Shown here: piece after piece, positions 1 through 7,869 of the stretch | How the letters are laid out: each line of letters begins with the position of its first letter | Numbering within the stretch: position 1 is the first letter of the stretch | Assembly (NCBI GenBank): GCA_947624005.1 | Contig: CANQHV010000011.1 | Coordinates: forward strand, 1-35,234 | Origin: an uncultured Clostridia bacterium | Lineage (GTDB): Bacteria; Bacillota; Clostridia; Christensenellales; Borkfalkiaceae | Direction of reading: 5' to 3' | DNA: 35,234 nucleotides | Program-made: the position numbers and the translations under genes | The notes under the pieces: generated by a model | The model's database searches: none | Seen by the model: the letters and a program-made list of their open reading frames with translations, nothing else | What the model was told of the DNA's origin: nothing

Positions 1-111
1 TTCCTCTGTTTAAGAATTTTGTTTGCAAATCTATTCTAACACAGTTGATTTATATGAACTACTTTTTTACCCTCACCTGTTGCACTTGTTATGATAATTC
101 ACCAAAAATGT

Positions 112-151
112 GCGCGGCGCGCGGGCAAATTGCCCGCGCGCCGCGCTTTTT
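112..151. terminator. Perfect GC-rich palindrome, probable terminator
   Basis: Arms at 112-128 and 130-146 are perfectly complementary and are followed by five T on the plus strand; the minus side continues with a short T-run after a few bases. It lies 120 bp downstream of the end of the minus-strand surface-protein gene and is its most likely terminator, possibly working in both directions. Nothing else is recognisable in 1-273. Confidence 0.6.
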
Positions 152-273
152 GCGACACATTAAACGCATAATACGTTTATTATCCTTGCCTCTGTCGTAA
201 GTCACATTTTAATGTACAATATTTTTCCGCCGTCGCGTCGCAGAGCACGTTATATTCTAACATACAATTTACG

Positions 274-3200
274 TTACTTTTTGTCGTCCGCGTCGTCGTA
301 GAACCCGTCGCGGTCGGCGTTCACTTCGCGTATGATTTCGGGCTTTTTGCGCTTTATTGCTATAATCGCAACTATAATAGCCGCGATTATCAGAGCCGCG
401 CCCACGCCCACGATAAGCCATACCCACCAAGGTATGCCGTCTTTCCCGTCCGTCGTCTGCGGCGTCGTCTGCGGCTTTTCTTCCGCGGGCGGCTCGTCAG
501 CCGCGGGAGGTTCTTCGCTCGGTTCGTCGGGCACGGTCGCCGCTTCTACAATCTGCATTGTCGCCGTAATCGGCTGTATTGCGTTATAATTCTCGCTGTC
601 GCCCTCGAACTTCGCGGTAACCGTATACGACCCTATCTCTATCTTTCCGTTGCCCTCGTAGGTTACGCTTACGCCGTCGGGCAACGTCCCCGAAATCGTT
701 ATACTGTGCGCCTCGCCGTCGTACGTAAACACTTTGCCGACAAAACTTATCCCCGCCATATTATAACTGCCCTTGGCTACGGTGAATTTTATCGGTTCGG
801 ATGAAAGCTCCGTATAATTTTCCGACCCCTCTACTTCGGCTTTCATAAAGTACTCGCCCGCATTAACGGGTTTTTCCGCGCCGTATTCCCCGCTTTCGCT
901 TGCGGAATACGTAAACTTGACTTCGCCGAACTTCGCCTCGGCTGTGGGCGCGCCCGCCGCGCCGCCGTACGTCCAACCGTCTATCGCGGGTTCGCTATTC
1001 CAACCGTTGACCGCTTTCGAAACGGTATAGGTAGTATCGCCCTTAAAATCTATCTCATAGTTTGCATTCCCGCACTCCGCGGTTACGTTGTACGTCCCCG
1101 CGGGCATATCGCTTTGAAGCGCAGTATATACTTTGCCCTCGTCGGTGGAAAGCTTGTATTTATAGGTTATTAACTTCGAAATATCTCTGTCGCCGTCCGC
1201 GCCCCACCAATTCTTGCCGTCGTCGCGCGAGGGGGTTGCGGTGAGTTTGCTTTCAAGCCCCGTATCGCCGTATGTATGCCCCGCCGCCGAAAGCGTTACC
1301 GTTATTTTCCGCTTTACGACTTCAAAGCTCGGGCGTTTTGTTTCGCCGCTCGGCAACTTCCATTCGAACGTTATATAATTTTTTCTGTCGGCTTCGGCTA
1401 CTTCCTCGTCTATATATTCGAGGAACAGATAATACGTCTTGTCCGCGGCAAGCCGCTCTCCGTCGTCGGTCGCCGAAACGTCGTATCGCGTTCCCCCGCT
1501 TTCGCTGTCGCGGAAGTAAAATCTGAACTTTCCCGCTTCCGCCTCGCTTTCAAGCTTTTCTTTCAAGCCGCTTTTATCCGTTACGCTTCCGTCGGCGTTT
1601 GCCGCCTCTATCTTGTCTATCTTCTTTAACACTTCGCCAAGCAAACTGCCTTGCGTGTGCGAAACGTCGCCGTATTCGACTGTGGGCGGAGTATCGAAGT
1701 CCTCTTTAAGATATATGGTCAGTTTTTCGTTGTATATATGCACCGAAAAATACCCGTACAGCGTTTCGTGGTTGCCCTCGGGGTCCTCCGCCTTGAATAT
1801 TACGCAATAACCCAAGGGCTTGTTTACGTCAAAGTCCTGCTCCCCGCACTTTCCGTCTTTTGTGTACGCCGTCCATTCGCCCAGCGCGTTAAGTTCCGAC
1901 GGGTCGCCGCCGTTCGCTTTTTCGATTTTACCCTCGATTTCAGCCTTTTTCGCGTCGTGCCCGCTCTCTTCGTGAGTGTCTATTATATACGTCAGCGTTA
2001 TATCGTCCGCAGAAAGGCTACTCTTGCCCACAAGCGACAACGGAAACGTTCCCTCGTTAGCTTCGGGGAGTTTAAGAGCGTATTTATGCTCGTCCGCGTG
2101 ATATACGTACTCCTGTGTCTGCGAAAATTTCCCGCCCACGCCGAATTGCTCGCCTATTTTCGCTTTTTTTACGGTAAGCGTTACGGTCTTTTCGTCCGTT
2201 CCGCCGCCGTCGTTCCATTCAAGACCGTCGTTGGGCTTGAATTTCAGGGTGTACACGCCCGCGTCGGTAGCCTTAAATACCCCCGTCGCGGCGTCAAATT
2301 TACTTTTCAGCTCTCCCACGCCGTCTTTTGACGCCGCGACGAGCGTTACGTTGCAGTTTTTATAGTTTTCAAGCGTGAAATTCTGCTCGCTTCCGCTGTA
2401 CGTCAGCGTGCTTTGGCTCGCTTTGGGCAATTTTGCGCCCGCCGCTTTTGTCAGATTCAAATGTATCGCGGGGCGGACGAGGTACGAATAATTTACAAAG
2501 TCGACATTGCCGCCACCCGAAGCATTCAGATAGTATGCAGAGTAGGCATTGTTACTGTTGCCGGAGCGCAGCCAAGTATATTTCACGCCGCCCGTTGTTT
2601 CGGGGTTTCTTAAAGAGGCGTCTGTTTCCCACAGCCCGTTTTTAGTATCTGCGTCATCGTTGCCCGTTTCAGCAAGCGACGGTAGCCATATATAGTCCTC
2701 TTGCCACGCTTCGTACATCGTTTCGGGCTTACTGCTATCGCCTTTGCCTTTATAATTATATCTACCGCTTTGATACCAATTAGGATTGGCAGGGTCGCCG
2801 TATGCGTCGTTGGGGAAAGTATATGACGAAGTACTGTTACCGACGGCGTTTTCCGTTTCCTGATATGCTACGTTTTGGGGCTGTACAAGATATTCGCGCA
2901 CGCTTTCTTGGTCGGTTCCCTCTAATTCTTCCGCCGACATTGTAAAGCGGGCGTATTCGCTATTCTTATCTTTTTCGGTTTTTGCGGCGAGCGCCGTGCC
3001 CGAAGTTGACATATATCCGCCGTTATTCAGCGTTTGCACGCGAATAAGGCTTGTCGAGTACATATTGTGGGGGTAGTTTTCTGAATAGTTATCCATCGTC
3101 GGATTGCTTTCTCTGTTTGCCCACTTGCTTGCTTTGGCAACGTTATCCGCGGACTGCCAGAGGTCTAAAACAAGATTTTCCTCCGTTCTGTCCGTTGTAA

Positions 3201-3585
3201 GATAGACCACGTCCCACTTTTTGCCCGCAAACCACACCGAAACGTTTTTCGTGCCGCCTTGTTGGGTGCGGAAGTCCGCGCTTGTAAGGGCTTTATCGGG
3301 GTCGGTTTTTACCTTATTTTCAAGGTCGTCGTAGTTATCTACGCCCGCAAGCGCGGTATAAAGTTGTGATAAAAGTTCGCCGTTAAAAATATTATTACCG
3401 TCTATCCATAAATCGTCGTGACTTTCGTCACCCTTTTCGCCTATTACGGTAAATTTATCCTTCGCCCTATCGGCGTGCGCGGTTTTGCCCCACGAAAACA
3501 GCAGCGAAAACGCCGCCGTTAAGCATATGGCAAAGCACAATATAAGCGATATTAAAGCCGATAATTTGAATTTCGTCTTTCGCAT
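274..3585 (-). CDS. Large secreted surface protein with DUF6273-like and MBG-like domains and a C-terminal membrane anchor
   Basis: This 1103-aa protein starts at an ATG preceded by an AAGGGG ribosome site. Residues 1-38 form a signal peptide: basic MRKTKFK, a long hydrophobic core, then a probable cleavage after TAHA. Residues about 110-380 resemble DUF6273, with DYIWLPSLAETG, YTWLRSG and the closing SYLVRPAIHLNL. Further along are beta-sandwich, MBG-like repeats (HTYGDTGL, WTYGGAAGAPTAEA, KVFTYDGEAHSITISG) with phrases such as NAGEYFMKAEV and GSYTVTAKFEG, typical of Gram-positive surface proteins. A Pro/Glu-rich spacer leads to one transmembrane helix (WWVWLIVGVGAALIIAAIIVA), a KRKK stop-transfer and a short acidic cytoplasmic tail, with no LPxTG motif. 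The role is probably an adhesin or display protein; the ligand is unknown. Its 5' leader carries a structured RNA and terminator, so expression is probably set by attenuation. Confidence 0.85.
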   Translation of the reverse strand: MRKTKFKLSALISLILCFAICLTAAFSLLFSWGKTAHADRAKDKFTVIGEKGDESHDDLWIDGNNIFNGELLSQLYTALAGVDNYDDLENKVKTDPDKALTSADFRTQQGGTKNVSVWFAGKKWDVVYLTTDRTEENLVLDLWQSADNVAKASKWANRESNPTMDNYSENYPHNMYSTSLIRVQTLNNGGYMSTSGTALAAKTEKDKNSEYARFTMSAEELEGTDQESVREYLVQPQNVAYQETENAVGNSTSSYTFPNDAYGDPANPNWYQSGRYNYKGKGDSSKPETMYEAWQEDYIWLPSLAETGNDDADTKNGLWETDASLRNPETTGGVKYTWLRSGNSNNAYSAYYLNASGGGNVDFVNYSYLVRPAIHLNLTKAAGAKLPKASQSTLTYSGSEQNFTLENYKNCNVTLVAASKDGVGELKSKFDAATGVFKATDAGVYTLKFKPNDGLEWNDGGGTDEKTVTLTVKKAKIGEQFGVGGKFSQTQEYVYHADEHKYALKLPEANEGTFPLSLVGKSSLSADDITLTYIIDTHEESGHDAKKAEIEGKIEKANGGDPSELNALGEWTAYTKDGKCGEQDFDVNKPLGYCVIFKAEDPEGNHETLYGYFSVHIYNEKLTIYLKEDFDTPPTVEYGDVSHTQGSLLGEVLKKIDKIEAANADGSVTDKSGLKEKLESEAEAGKFRFYFRDSESGGTRYDVSATDDGERLAADKTYYLFLEYIDEEVAEADRKNYITFEWKLPSGETKRPSFEVVKRKITVTLSAAGHTYGDTGLESKLTATPSRDDGKNWWGADGDRDISKLITYKYKLSTDEGKVYTALQSDMPAGTYNVTAECGNANYEIDFKGDTTYTVSKAVNGWNSEPAIDGWTYGGAAGAPTAEAKFGEVKFTYSASESGEYGAEKPVNAGEYFMKAEVEGSENYTELSSEPIKFTVAKGSYNMAGISFVGKVFTYDGEAHSITISGTLPDGVSVTYEGNGKIEIGSYTVTAKFEGDSENYNAIQPITATMQIVEAATVPDEPSEEPPAADEPPAEEKPQTTPQTTDGKDGIPWWVWLIVGVGAALIIAAIIVAIIAIKRKKPEIIREVNADRDGFYDDADDKK

Positions 3586-3602
3586 ATTTTCCCCTTTTTT
3601 GC

Positions 3603-3774
3603 GGTAAAAAAATAAGGTGTACTCCCGAAAGAGTACACCGCATGGTATCTCTTACGGTTACCACACCTTTTTCCAATGATCACATAAAAGTAATTATTAT
3701 TGTAAAAGAGATACACAATGCCGAGATTGTGCAACTTTTACGTGATTTATTCAATTGGAAAAAAATGTGGTAGC
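3603..3774 (-). promoter_or_regulatory. Structured leader RNA with terminator (copy 1), riboswitch-like
   Basis: Read on the minus strand from the predicted start near 3772, the RNA opens with GCUACCACAU and forms a long stem with the stretch ending GUGUGGUAACC (arms 3753-3774 and 3656-3678). Inside are a second stem (CACGUAAAAGU with ACUUUUAUGUG) and a hairpin, CACAAUCU-CGGC-AUUGUG. Bases 3716-3724 (GUAUCUCUU) are exactly complementary to 3645-3653 (AAGAGAUAC), which lies outside the long stem, so a pseudoknot is possible. The end is a 9-bp hairpin with loop UUUCGG (3616-3639) followed by UUAUUUUUUU, directly before the ribosome-binding site of the surface-protein gene. A second copy lies at 11788-11961. 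I do not recognise it as a known riboswitch or T-box class. The ligand is unknown. Confidence 0.75.
3605..3639 (-). terminator. Intrinsic terminator in the surface-protein leader
   Basis: Perfect 9-bp stem (arms 3616-3624 and 3631-3639), six-base loop, then a U-rich tract on the minus strand at 3605-3614. It sits between the promoter and the start codon, so it must be read through or prevented for the gene to be expressed. Confidence 0.8.
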
Positions 3775-3777
3775 TTT

Positions 3778-3806
3778 ACTATACCATAAAGCGTTGAAAA
3801 TGTCAA
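3778..3806 (-). promoter_or_regulatory. Sigma-A promoter of the surface-protein leader
   Basis: On the minus strand: TTGACA (3801-3806), 17-bp spacer, TATAGT (3778-3783). The predicted start falls within the AAAGCUACC that begins the structured leader. Confidence 0.85.
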
Positions 3807-4171
3807 CGGTTAATTTTTACGGCATAGAGCAAGCTTTTTTCAATTTAATGCCGCGCCGCCGTAAAGTGTTTTTATAAAAACATTTAGAGATGTTCGGTTG
3901 CTCCGTTGCAACGGAGCAACCGCCCGCGGGCGGTTCTATAAAATATTTGTTTCAATAATTTTACCACACATTGCGCAACGTTTCAATACTTTTGCGAAAA
4001 ATTTTCGAAATTTCGCGAAAATTTTTCGCAAAATTTTATTCCTTTTATCAAATTTTTTCCTTATCCTCCCCTAAAACCTCGTTTCTTTTCCCCCAAATTT
4101 TCTATCCCCCCTTTCTAAATTCCCACCCGCCGCGCGTTTACCAACGCGCGGCGGGTGGGATATATATCTGC
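3807..4171. other. Intergenic region with three palindromes, no gene
   Basis: No convincing coding sequence is visible. It holds a perfect 28-bp palindrome at 3895-3922 centred on GTTGCAAC, followed by a short CGCCCGCGGGCG palindrome. An AT-rich inverted repeat lies at 3990-4033 with perfect 18-bp arms (3990-4007 and 4016-4033), and a GC-rich inverted repeat at 4121-4160 with perfect 18-bp arms and a 4-base loop. The last lies just upstream of the consensus promoter at 4172. Confidence 0.6.
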
Positions 4172-4200
4172 TTGACAATATTCGGCATAATTATTATAAT
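4172..4200 (+). promoter_or_regulatory. Perfect consensus promoter of the 34-codon ORF
   Basis: TTGACA (4172-4177), exactly 17 bp, TATAAT (4195-4200). Both hexamers match the sigma-A consensus fully. The predicted RNA start is near 4207, at the left arm of the repeat that frames the locus. Confidence 0.9.
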
Positions 4201-4237
4201 ATAAGTAAGCAACAAGGGTTTCCCGAAGGCGGTTAAT

Positions 4238-4257
4238 CACGCCCCGTAAAGGGGGTG
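4238..4257 (+). promoter_or_regulatory. Hairpin sequestering the ribosome-binding site of the 34-codon ORF
   Basis: CACGCCCC (4238-4245) can pair with the GGGGGTG (4251-4257) of the Shine-Dalgarno across a short GTAAA loop, with one bulge. The SD lies about 7 bases before the ATG at 4265, so the mRNA would by default be poorly translated, as is usual for type I toxin mRNAs. Confidence 0.6.
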
Positions 4258-4264
4258 AAATTTT

Positions 4265-4369
4265 ATGAGGACACAGCTTATACTCTTTTTATTGAGCTTG
4301 CTTGATAAAGGATACATAGCCTCCGTCCGCGTTACAAAAGATAAAATCTTTTTAACCATAAAAAAATAA
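4265..4369 (+). CDS. Small hydrophobic/basic peptide, candidate type I toxin
   Basis: ATG at 4265 follows a strong AGGGGGTG ribosome site and a consensus promoter. The peptide has 34 residues: MRTQ, a hydrophobic block LILFLLSLL, then DKGY, an alternating hydrophobic/basic stretch (IASVRVTKDK) and the end IFLTIKK. The stop codon lies inside the left arm of the shared terminator. The hydrophobic block is only nine residues, shorter than a normal membrane helix, so membrane insertion like Fst or TxpA toxins is uncertain. Coding status is supported by the promoter, the SD and the paired antisense transcription unit, not by homology. The alternative is that the locus is a pair of regulatory RNAs and the ORF is incidental. 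Confidence 0.6.
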   Translation: MRTQLILFLLSLLDKGYIASVRVTKDKIFLTIKK

Positions 4370-4405
4370 CCGCCAGTGTTTAGCAGACCGTGGTGGTTAT
4401 TTTTT
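4361..4405. terminator. Shared bidirectional terminator of the convergent pair
   Basis: A-rich AAAAATAACCGCCA (4362-4375) pairs with TGGTGGTTATTTTT (4391-4404), one G-T pair included, around a 15-base loop. The flanking A-run and T-run make it work from both sides, ending the plus-strand mRNA and the opposing minus-strand RNA. Confidence 0.85.
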
Positions 4406-4447
4406 ATAGCTGCACGGGGCTAACCGTTTAGGGTTTGCCCTTGTTGT
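4361..4447 (-). ncRNA. Predicted antisense RNA (candidate antitoxin)
   Basis: A perfect minus-strand promoter (4454-4482) predicts a start near 4447; the RNA runs through the shared terminator, giving about 85 nt. Its 5' end resembles that of the opposing mRNA: both carry AACAAGGG, then GGUUA, then GCCCCGU. Because GCCCC is the strand that masks the mRNA's SD, this RNA can pair with the GGGGG of the SD. It is fully complementary to the mRNA through the terminator region. The arrangement matches par/fst and TxpA-RatA type I modules, in which toxin mRNA and antitoxin RNA converge on a terminator. Confidence 0.6.
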
Positions 4448-4453
4448 GATTTT

Positions 4454-4482
4454 ATTATATGCCTTTTTTTGACGTTTGTCAA
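4454..4482 (-). promoter_or_regulatory. Perfect consensus promoter of the antisense RNA
   Basis: On the minus strand: TTGACA (4477-4482), 17 bp, TATAAT (4454-4459). It faces the equally perfect promoter at 4172-4200. Confidence 0.9.
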
Positions 4483-4947
4483 TAGTTTGATTTAAAAAAT
4501 CGCCGACAAGCGTAAGGCTTATGAGCGCGCCCGCAGTTTGCGGGCACACGCACTCAACTGCCTCTTACCATCCGCCGCGCGCGTTGCGCGCGGCGGATGG
4601 AAAAATTTTTATATTAAAATAATATACAACGTGAACTTAAACAGAAACGGCGCAAACCGAAGTTCGCGCCGCCTCTATATGATAAGGGGGAAAATGATGA
4701 GTGTGTTAGCAACTTTATGTAAACGTTCCGTTTACAGTTACAATTATATACAAAAAATCTTAAATGTAAAACTTTTTACAAATTTTTTTGCGGCGGGCGG
4801 TAATTTTTGTCACGCAAACAATTTTTGTTAGGTTTTATCATATTATCATTTTTGCCGCCTTTAACGCTACAAAACGGCGCGAAAAGTCGCAAAAAACGGA
4901 AGCTTTCGGCGTTTACTCAACTTAAAATGTACGAGCGCGGCATTATG
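4483..4947. other. Intergenic region with hairpins, no firm gene
   Basis: A perfect 15-bp hairpin sits at 4568-4600 followed by AAAAATTTTT, and a smaller one near 4650-4672. A 45-codon frame starts at ATG 4694 after AAGGGGG and ends at 4831, but its composition looks random, so it is not called. The rest is AT-rich and featureless. Confidence 0.5.
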
Positions 4948-4990
4948 GGCTCGGCGCGCGGGGAACCGTCCGTTCCCCGCGCGCCGAGCC
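4948..4990 (-). terminator. Terminator hairpin after the cysteine desulfurase gene
   Basis: Perfect 19-bp arms (4948-4966 and 4972-4990) begin immediately after the stop codon of the minus-strand gene. The T-run on the minus side is weak, so the hairpin may mainly protect the 3' end. Confidence 0.6.
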
Positions 4991-6103
4991 TTACCGTATT
5001 TTTTTTACCGCCCGTTTAAGCGCTTCAACGGCGTAATCCGCCTCGGCAAGCGTGTTGTATTTGCCGAACGAAAAGCGCACCGAGCTTTTTGCGCGCTCCG
5101 CGCTGTAAACCGATGTTAAAACGTGCGACGGTTTAGCCGCGCCCGCCGAGCACGCCGAGCCGACCGAAGCGCACACGCCTTCGAGGTCGAGGCAGAAGAG
5201 TATATTTTCGCCGTCGCACCCCTCGAAAAAGAGGTTTGCGTTACCGGGGAGGCGGTCGCCGCCGCCGTTTAAGGCTACGCCGTCGATTTCGGAAAGCGCG
5301 CGGGCTACAAACCTGTCGCGCACGGCCGAAACCGCCGCGTTGTTTTCGGTCATTTTTGCGCACGCCGCCGTCAAAGCCGCCGCGCAACCCACCGCGCCCG
5401 CGGTATCCGACGTGCCGCCGCGGAACGAACGCTCTTGCCCGCCGCCCGAGATAAGGCGGCTTATGCGCGACGCGTCTTTTAAAACAAGCGCGCCGAAGCC
5501 CTTGGGTCCGTAGAATTTATGCGCCGAAAAACACAGCGCGTCCGCTTCGGGGAAGGGCAGAACGCCCGCCGTCTGCACGCAGTCGCAAAAATAAAACACA
5601 CCCGCCGCCCTGCATATATCATAGATTTCCCCGACGGGCTGAATTGTGCCTATTTCGTTATTGGCGTGCATTACGGCGCACAGCACGGTGTCGGGGCGGA
5701 GCGCGCTTTTTACCGCTTCCGCGGTGATTACGCCGTTTTTATCGGGCTGTATAAAGGTAACGTCGAAGCCCGCCGCGCGCATATCGAGCGCGCTTTCGAT
5801 TACGGCGTGGTGTTCGATAGCCGAAACCGCCAGATGCCCGCCGCGCTTTACGTTTTTAAGGCACGCGCCCTTTACCGCGGTGTTGCAAGCTTCGCTCCCG
5901 CCCGAAGTAAAATAAATTTCGGACGGAGAACAGCCCGCCGCGCGCGCCGTTTCGTCGCGGGCGGAAAGCAGAGCGTTGGCGGCTTGTCTGCCCGCCGAGT
6001 GCTGGCTTGACGGGTTGCCGTAGACTTGCGAAAAGTACGGCTCCATCCGTTTTAAAACCGCCGCGTCCACGGGCGTGGTGGCGGCGTTATCGAGATATAT
6101 CAT
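4991..6103 (-). CDS. Cysteine desulfurase (NifS/IscS family)
   Basis: This PLP enzyme takes sulfur from L-cysteine to form a persulfide for Fe-S clusters, tRNA thiolation or cofactors, giving alanine. At 370 aa it is normal length. It begins MIYLDNAATTP, has the cofactor-site IEHHAV and HANNEIGTIQP, the PLP lysine in SAHKFYGPKG (K196), and the catalytic cysteine in the short loop GSACSAG (C318) typical of NifS-like members. The start overlaps the end of the upstream 303-aa gene by 17 bases, so translation is probably coupled. No IscU or ThiI partner is adjacent, so the sulfur acceptor cannot be told from context. Confidence 0.93.
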   Translation of the reverse strand: MIYLDNAATTPVDAAVLKRMEPYFSQVYGNPSSQHSAGRQAANALLSARDETARAAGCSPSEIYFTSGGSEACNTAVKGACLKNVKRGGHLAVSAIEHHAVIESALDMRAAGFDVTFIQPDKNGVITAEAVKSALRPDTVLCAVMHANNEIGTIQPVGEIYDICRAAGVFYFCDCVQTAGVLPFPEADALCFSAHKFYGPKGFGALVLKDASRISRLISGGGQERSFRGGTSDTAGAVGCAAALTAACAKMTENNAAVSAVRDRFVARALSEIDGVALNGGGDRLPGNANLFFEGCDGENILFCLDLEGVCASVGSACSAGAAKPSHVLTSVYSAERAKSSVRFSFGKYNTLAEADYAVEALKRAVKKIR

Positions 6104-6998
6104 CGTTTTTTACTTCGAATGAGCTTATTATCGCGCGCAGAGCGGCGACGTCGGAAGCTGTTTTATCGACCTGTCTGCCGAGTTTGGTCGAGCTGTTCTT
6201 TTCGTTCAGCGAAACCTTGGACTGCGCCGCCACAAGTTTTTTCACTGCGAAAAGCAATACGGCGAGCGTGACGAACGCGAGCGCGGAAAACACTATAAAA
6301 AGCGTGAGGTTAGTTATGCCGTCCACGGCGAAATACACGCACGCGAACGCTATCGCGAGCGCAAGAAAGAGCGCGAACGGCGATACGGTGAGGGCGAAAA
6401 ATTTCAAGGCGCGCCGTCTGTTTTCGGTAAACACCTCGCGCCGTTCGGATTTTTTCTGTTCGTTTTCGGCGGAAAGGCGGTTGTATTCGTCCTCGAACTC
6501 GGCGAGTTTGGCGCGTATGGGCGACGAAATTCCGTCGAGTTCGGCTTTTTCTTCGTCGGATGAGTAACGCTTTACCCCCTCGGACGCTTCGGCGCAGTCG
6601 TCCATAAGCGTATAGGCGTTGAAGTCGTGCGACAGCGCGCGCAGTTTAAGCGCCCACGCTTCGCCGTTTGCGCCGTCGGTTTCTATCGCCTCGGACGCGT
6701 CGTACAGCGCGGCGTCGAACTCGCCCGCCGCGATTTTTTCACGCGCGGCAAGCAAAAAGCCGTCAAGCTTTTTCTGTCTGGCTTCCTCTTCCTCCCGCCG
6801 CATTCTTTCGCGCGCGGCAAGCTGTTCGGGGGTTAAAACCGCCGCTTCTTCGTCGTCCTCGGCTACGTCGCGGACCTCGAATTCGGGCGTTTCTTCCTCT
6901 TCGTCGCCGTCTATATACAGCTCGTCCTCGCCGTCGGCGTTTTTGCGGATTTTGTACTTTCTGTCCTTGTCGTCGTCGATAAGTCTTTCCTCTGCCAT
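6087..6998 (-). CDS. Membrane protein with acidic N-terminus, coiled coil and two TM segments
   Basis: A 303-aa protein of unknown function, starting at an ATG after AAGGAG. Residues 1-60 are very acidic, 61-90 are Glu/Arg-rich and helical (ARERMRREEEEARQ), and 80-125 resemble a single TPR-like helical pair (AREKIAAGEFDAALYDASEAIETDGANGEA region). Residues 150-195 could be a coiled coil. Two membrane helices follow at about 198-220 and 228-250, and the last 50 residues are again polar. It lies between ispE (16 bp upstream) and the desulfurase (overlapping), in one operon. I do not recognise a family. Confidence 0.8.
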   Translation of the reverse strand: MAEERLIDDDKDRKYKIRKNADGEDELYIDGDEEEETPEFEVRDVAEDDEEAAVLTPEQLAARERMRREEEEARQKKLDGFLLAAREKIAAGEFDAALYDASEAIETDGANGEAWALKLRALSHDFNAYTLMDDCAEASEGVKRYSSDEEKAELDGISSPIRAKLAEFEDEYNRLSAENEQKKSERREVFTENRRRALKFFALTVSPFALFLALAIAFACVYFAVDGITNLTLFIVFSALAFVTLAVLLFAVKKLVAAQSKVSLNEKNSSTKLGRQVDKTASDVAALRAIISSFEVKNDDISR

Positions 6999-7014
6999 AT
7001 TTCTCCTTAAAATA

Positions 7015-7863
7015 TCAAGATATATTGTGACTTTTTAATATAAAGCACTTGAATTTGCCCTTATAACGGCTTGCCGCGTACTCGCAGAATTCGATATTTT
7101 CGAACATTGCGTACACGCCGCTTCCGCTTCCCGTCATACACACGCCCAACGGGTCGAATTGTTTTAATTCGTCAATCGCCGTGCCGACGTCGGGGTTAAT
7201 AGTGCGTGCGGGAACTTCGAGGGCGTTATATAAATTTTTGCCCAAAGCCCTTAAATCGCCGCGTTCCAAAGCGCGGGCGGCTTCGTCTGAATTGCCCGAA
7301 ACTCCGCCGTTATAAAGCCTGTAACATTCGGCGGTGCTTACGCCCTGCGGCGGCAAAAGCAGTAAAAAACAGGGCTTACCCGAAAACGACAGCTCTTCTA
7401 TCTGCGTTCCGCGGGCGCGGAGCCTTGCGCAACCGCCCGTAAGCATAAAGCCCGTATCGCTTCCAAGCTCGTCGGCGAGCTGTTTAAGCCCGCTTTCGTC
7501 GGCGACGGGGTAAAGGCGCGCCATAGCGCGAAGCACGCCCGCGACGTCTGCGGACGAACCGCCCAGCCCCGCCTGCATAGGTATATTTTTATATATTGTT
7601 ATGTCCGCCCCGCCGCAACCGTAGCGCGCGACGAATTTTTCCGCCGCCTTTACGGCGTTGTTTTCTTTGGGCGACAGCGCCTCGCTCCCTCTGCCGTACA
7701 TAGTGACGTTTATAAGGTTGTCGCGCTTTCTTTTTTCGGCTTTTATAAGGTCGAAAAGGTCCACGCTTAAAACAAGACTGTCAAGGTTGTGATAGCCGCC
7801 CTCTTCGCCCGTTATATGGAGCGTGAGATTGAGTTTTGCATATGCCTTGACGCGCGCGTTCAT
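7015..7863 (-). CDS. ispE: 4-(cytidine 5'-diphospho)-2-C-methyl-D-erythritol kinase
   Basis: A GHMP kinase of the MEP isoprenoid pathway that phosphorylates CDP-methylerythritol with ATP. It has 282 aa, the normal length. The N-terminal KAYAKLNLTLHITG contains the conserved lysine, and PMQAGLGGSSADVAG is the glycine-rich ATP loop followed by the catalytic-region aspartate. MTGSGSGVYAMF near the C-terminus is the third GHMP motif. Veg and a SipL-like gene lie upstream, echoing the veg-ispE neighbourhood of other Firmicutes. There is no ribosome-binding site before the ATG. Instead a TATAAT ends six bases upstream, so the transcript is predicted to start at the A of the ATG. Confidence 0.96.
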   Translation of the reverse strand: MNARVKAYAKLNLTLHITGEEGGYHNLDSLVLSVDLFDLIKAEKRKRDNLINVTMYGRGSEALSPKENNAVKAAEKFVARYGCGGADITIYKNIPMQAGLGGSSADVAGVLRAMARLYPVADESGLKQLADELGSDTGFMLTGGCARLRARGTQIEELSFSGKPCFLLLLPPQGVSTAECYRLYNGGVSGNSDEAARALERGDLRALGKNLYNALEVPARTINPDVGTAIDELKQFDPLGVCMTGSGSGVYAMFENIEFCEYAASRYKGKFKCFILKSHNIS

Positions 7864-7869
7864 AGGTAC

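Noticed and set aside
3603-3774. Leader RNA as a T-box or c-di-GMP riboswitch
   Set aside because: No GGUGGNACCGCG box, no Stem I marks, and none of the conserved c-di-GMP-I or -II segments are visible; the GUGUGGUAACC resemblance is confined to a stem end.
4538-4831. 97-codon plus-strand frame
   Set aside because: Its first half is the perfect hairpin at 4568-4600 and the translation has no protein-like pattern; the internal ATG with AAGGGGG is too weak evidence alone.
5519-6010. Plus-strand frames opposite the cysteine desulfurase
   Set aside because: Arg/Ala-rich shadows of a clear minus-strand enzyme gene.
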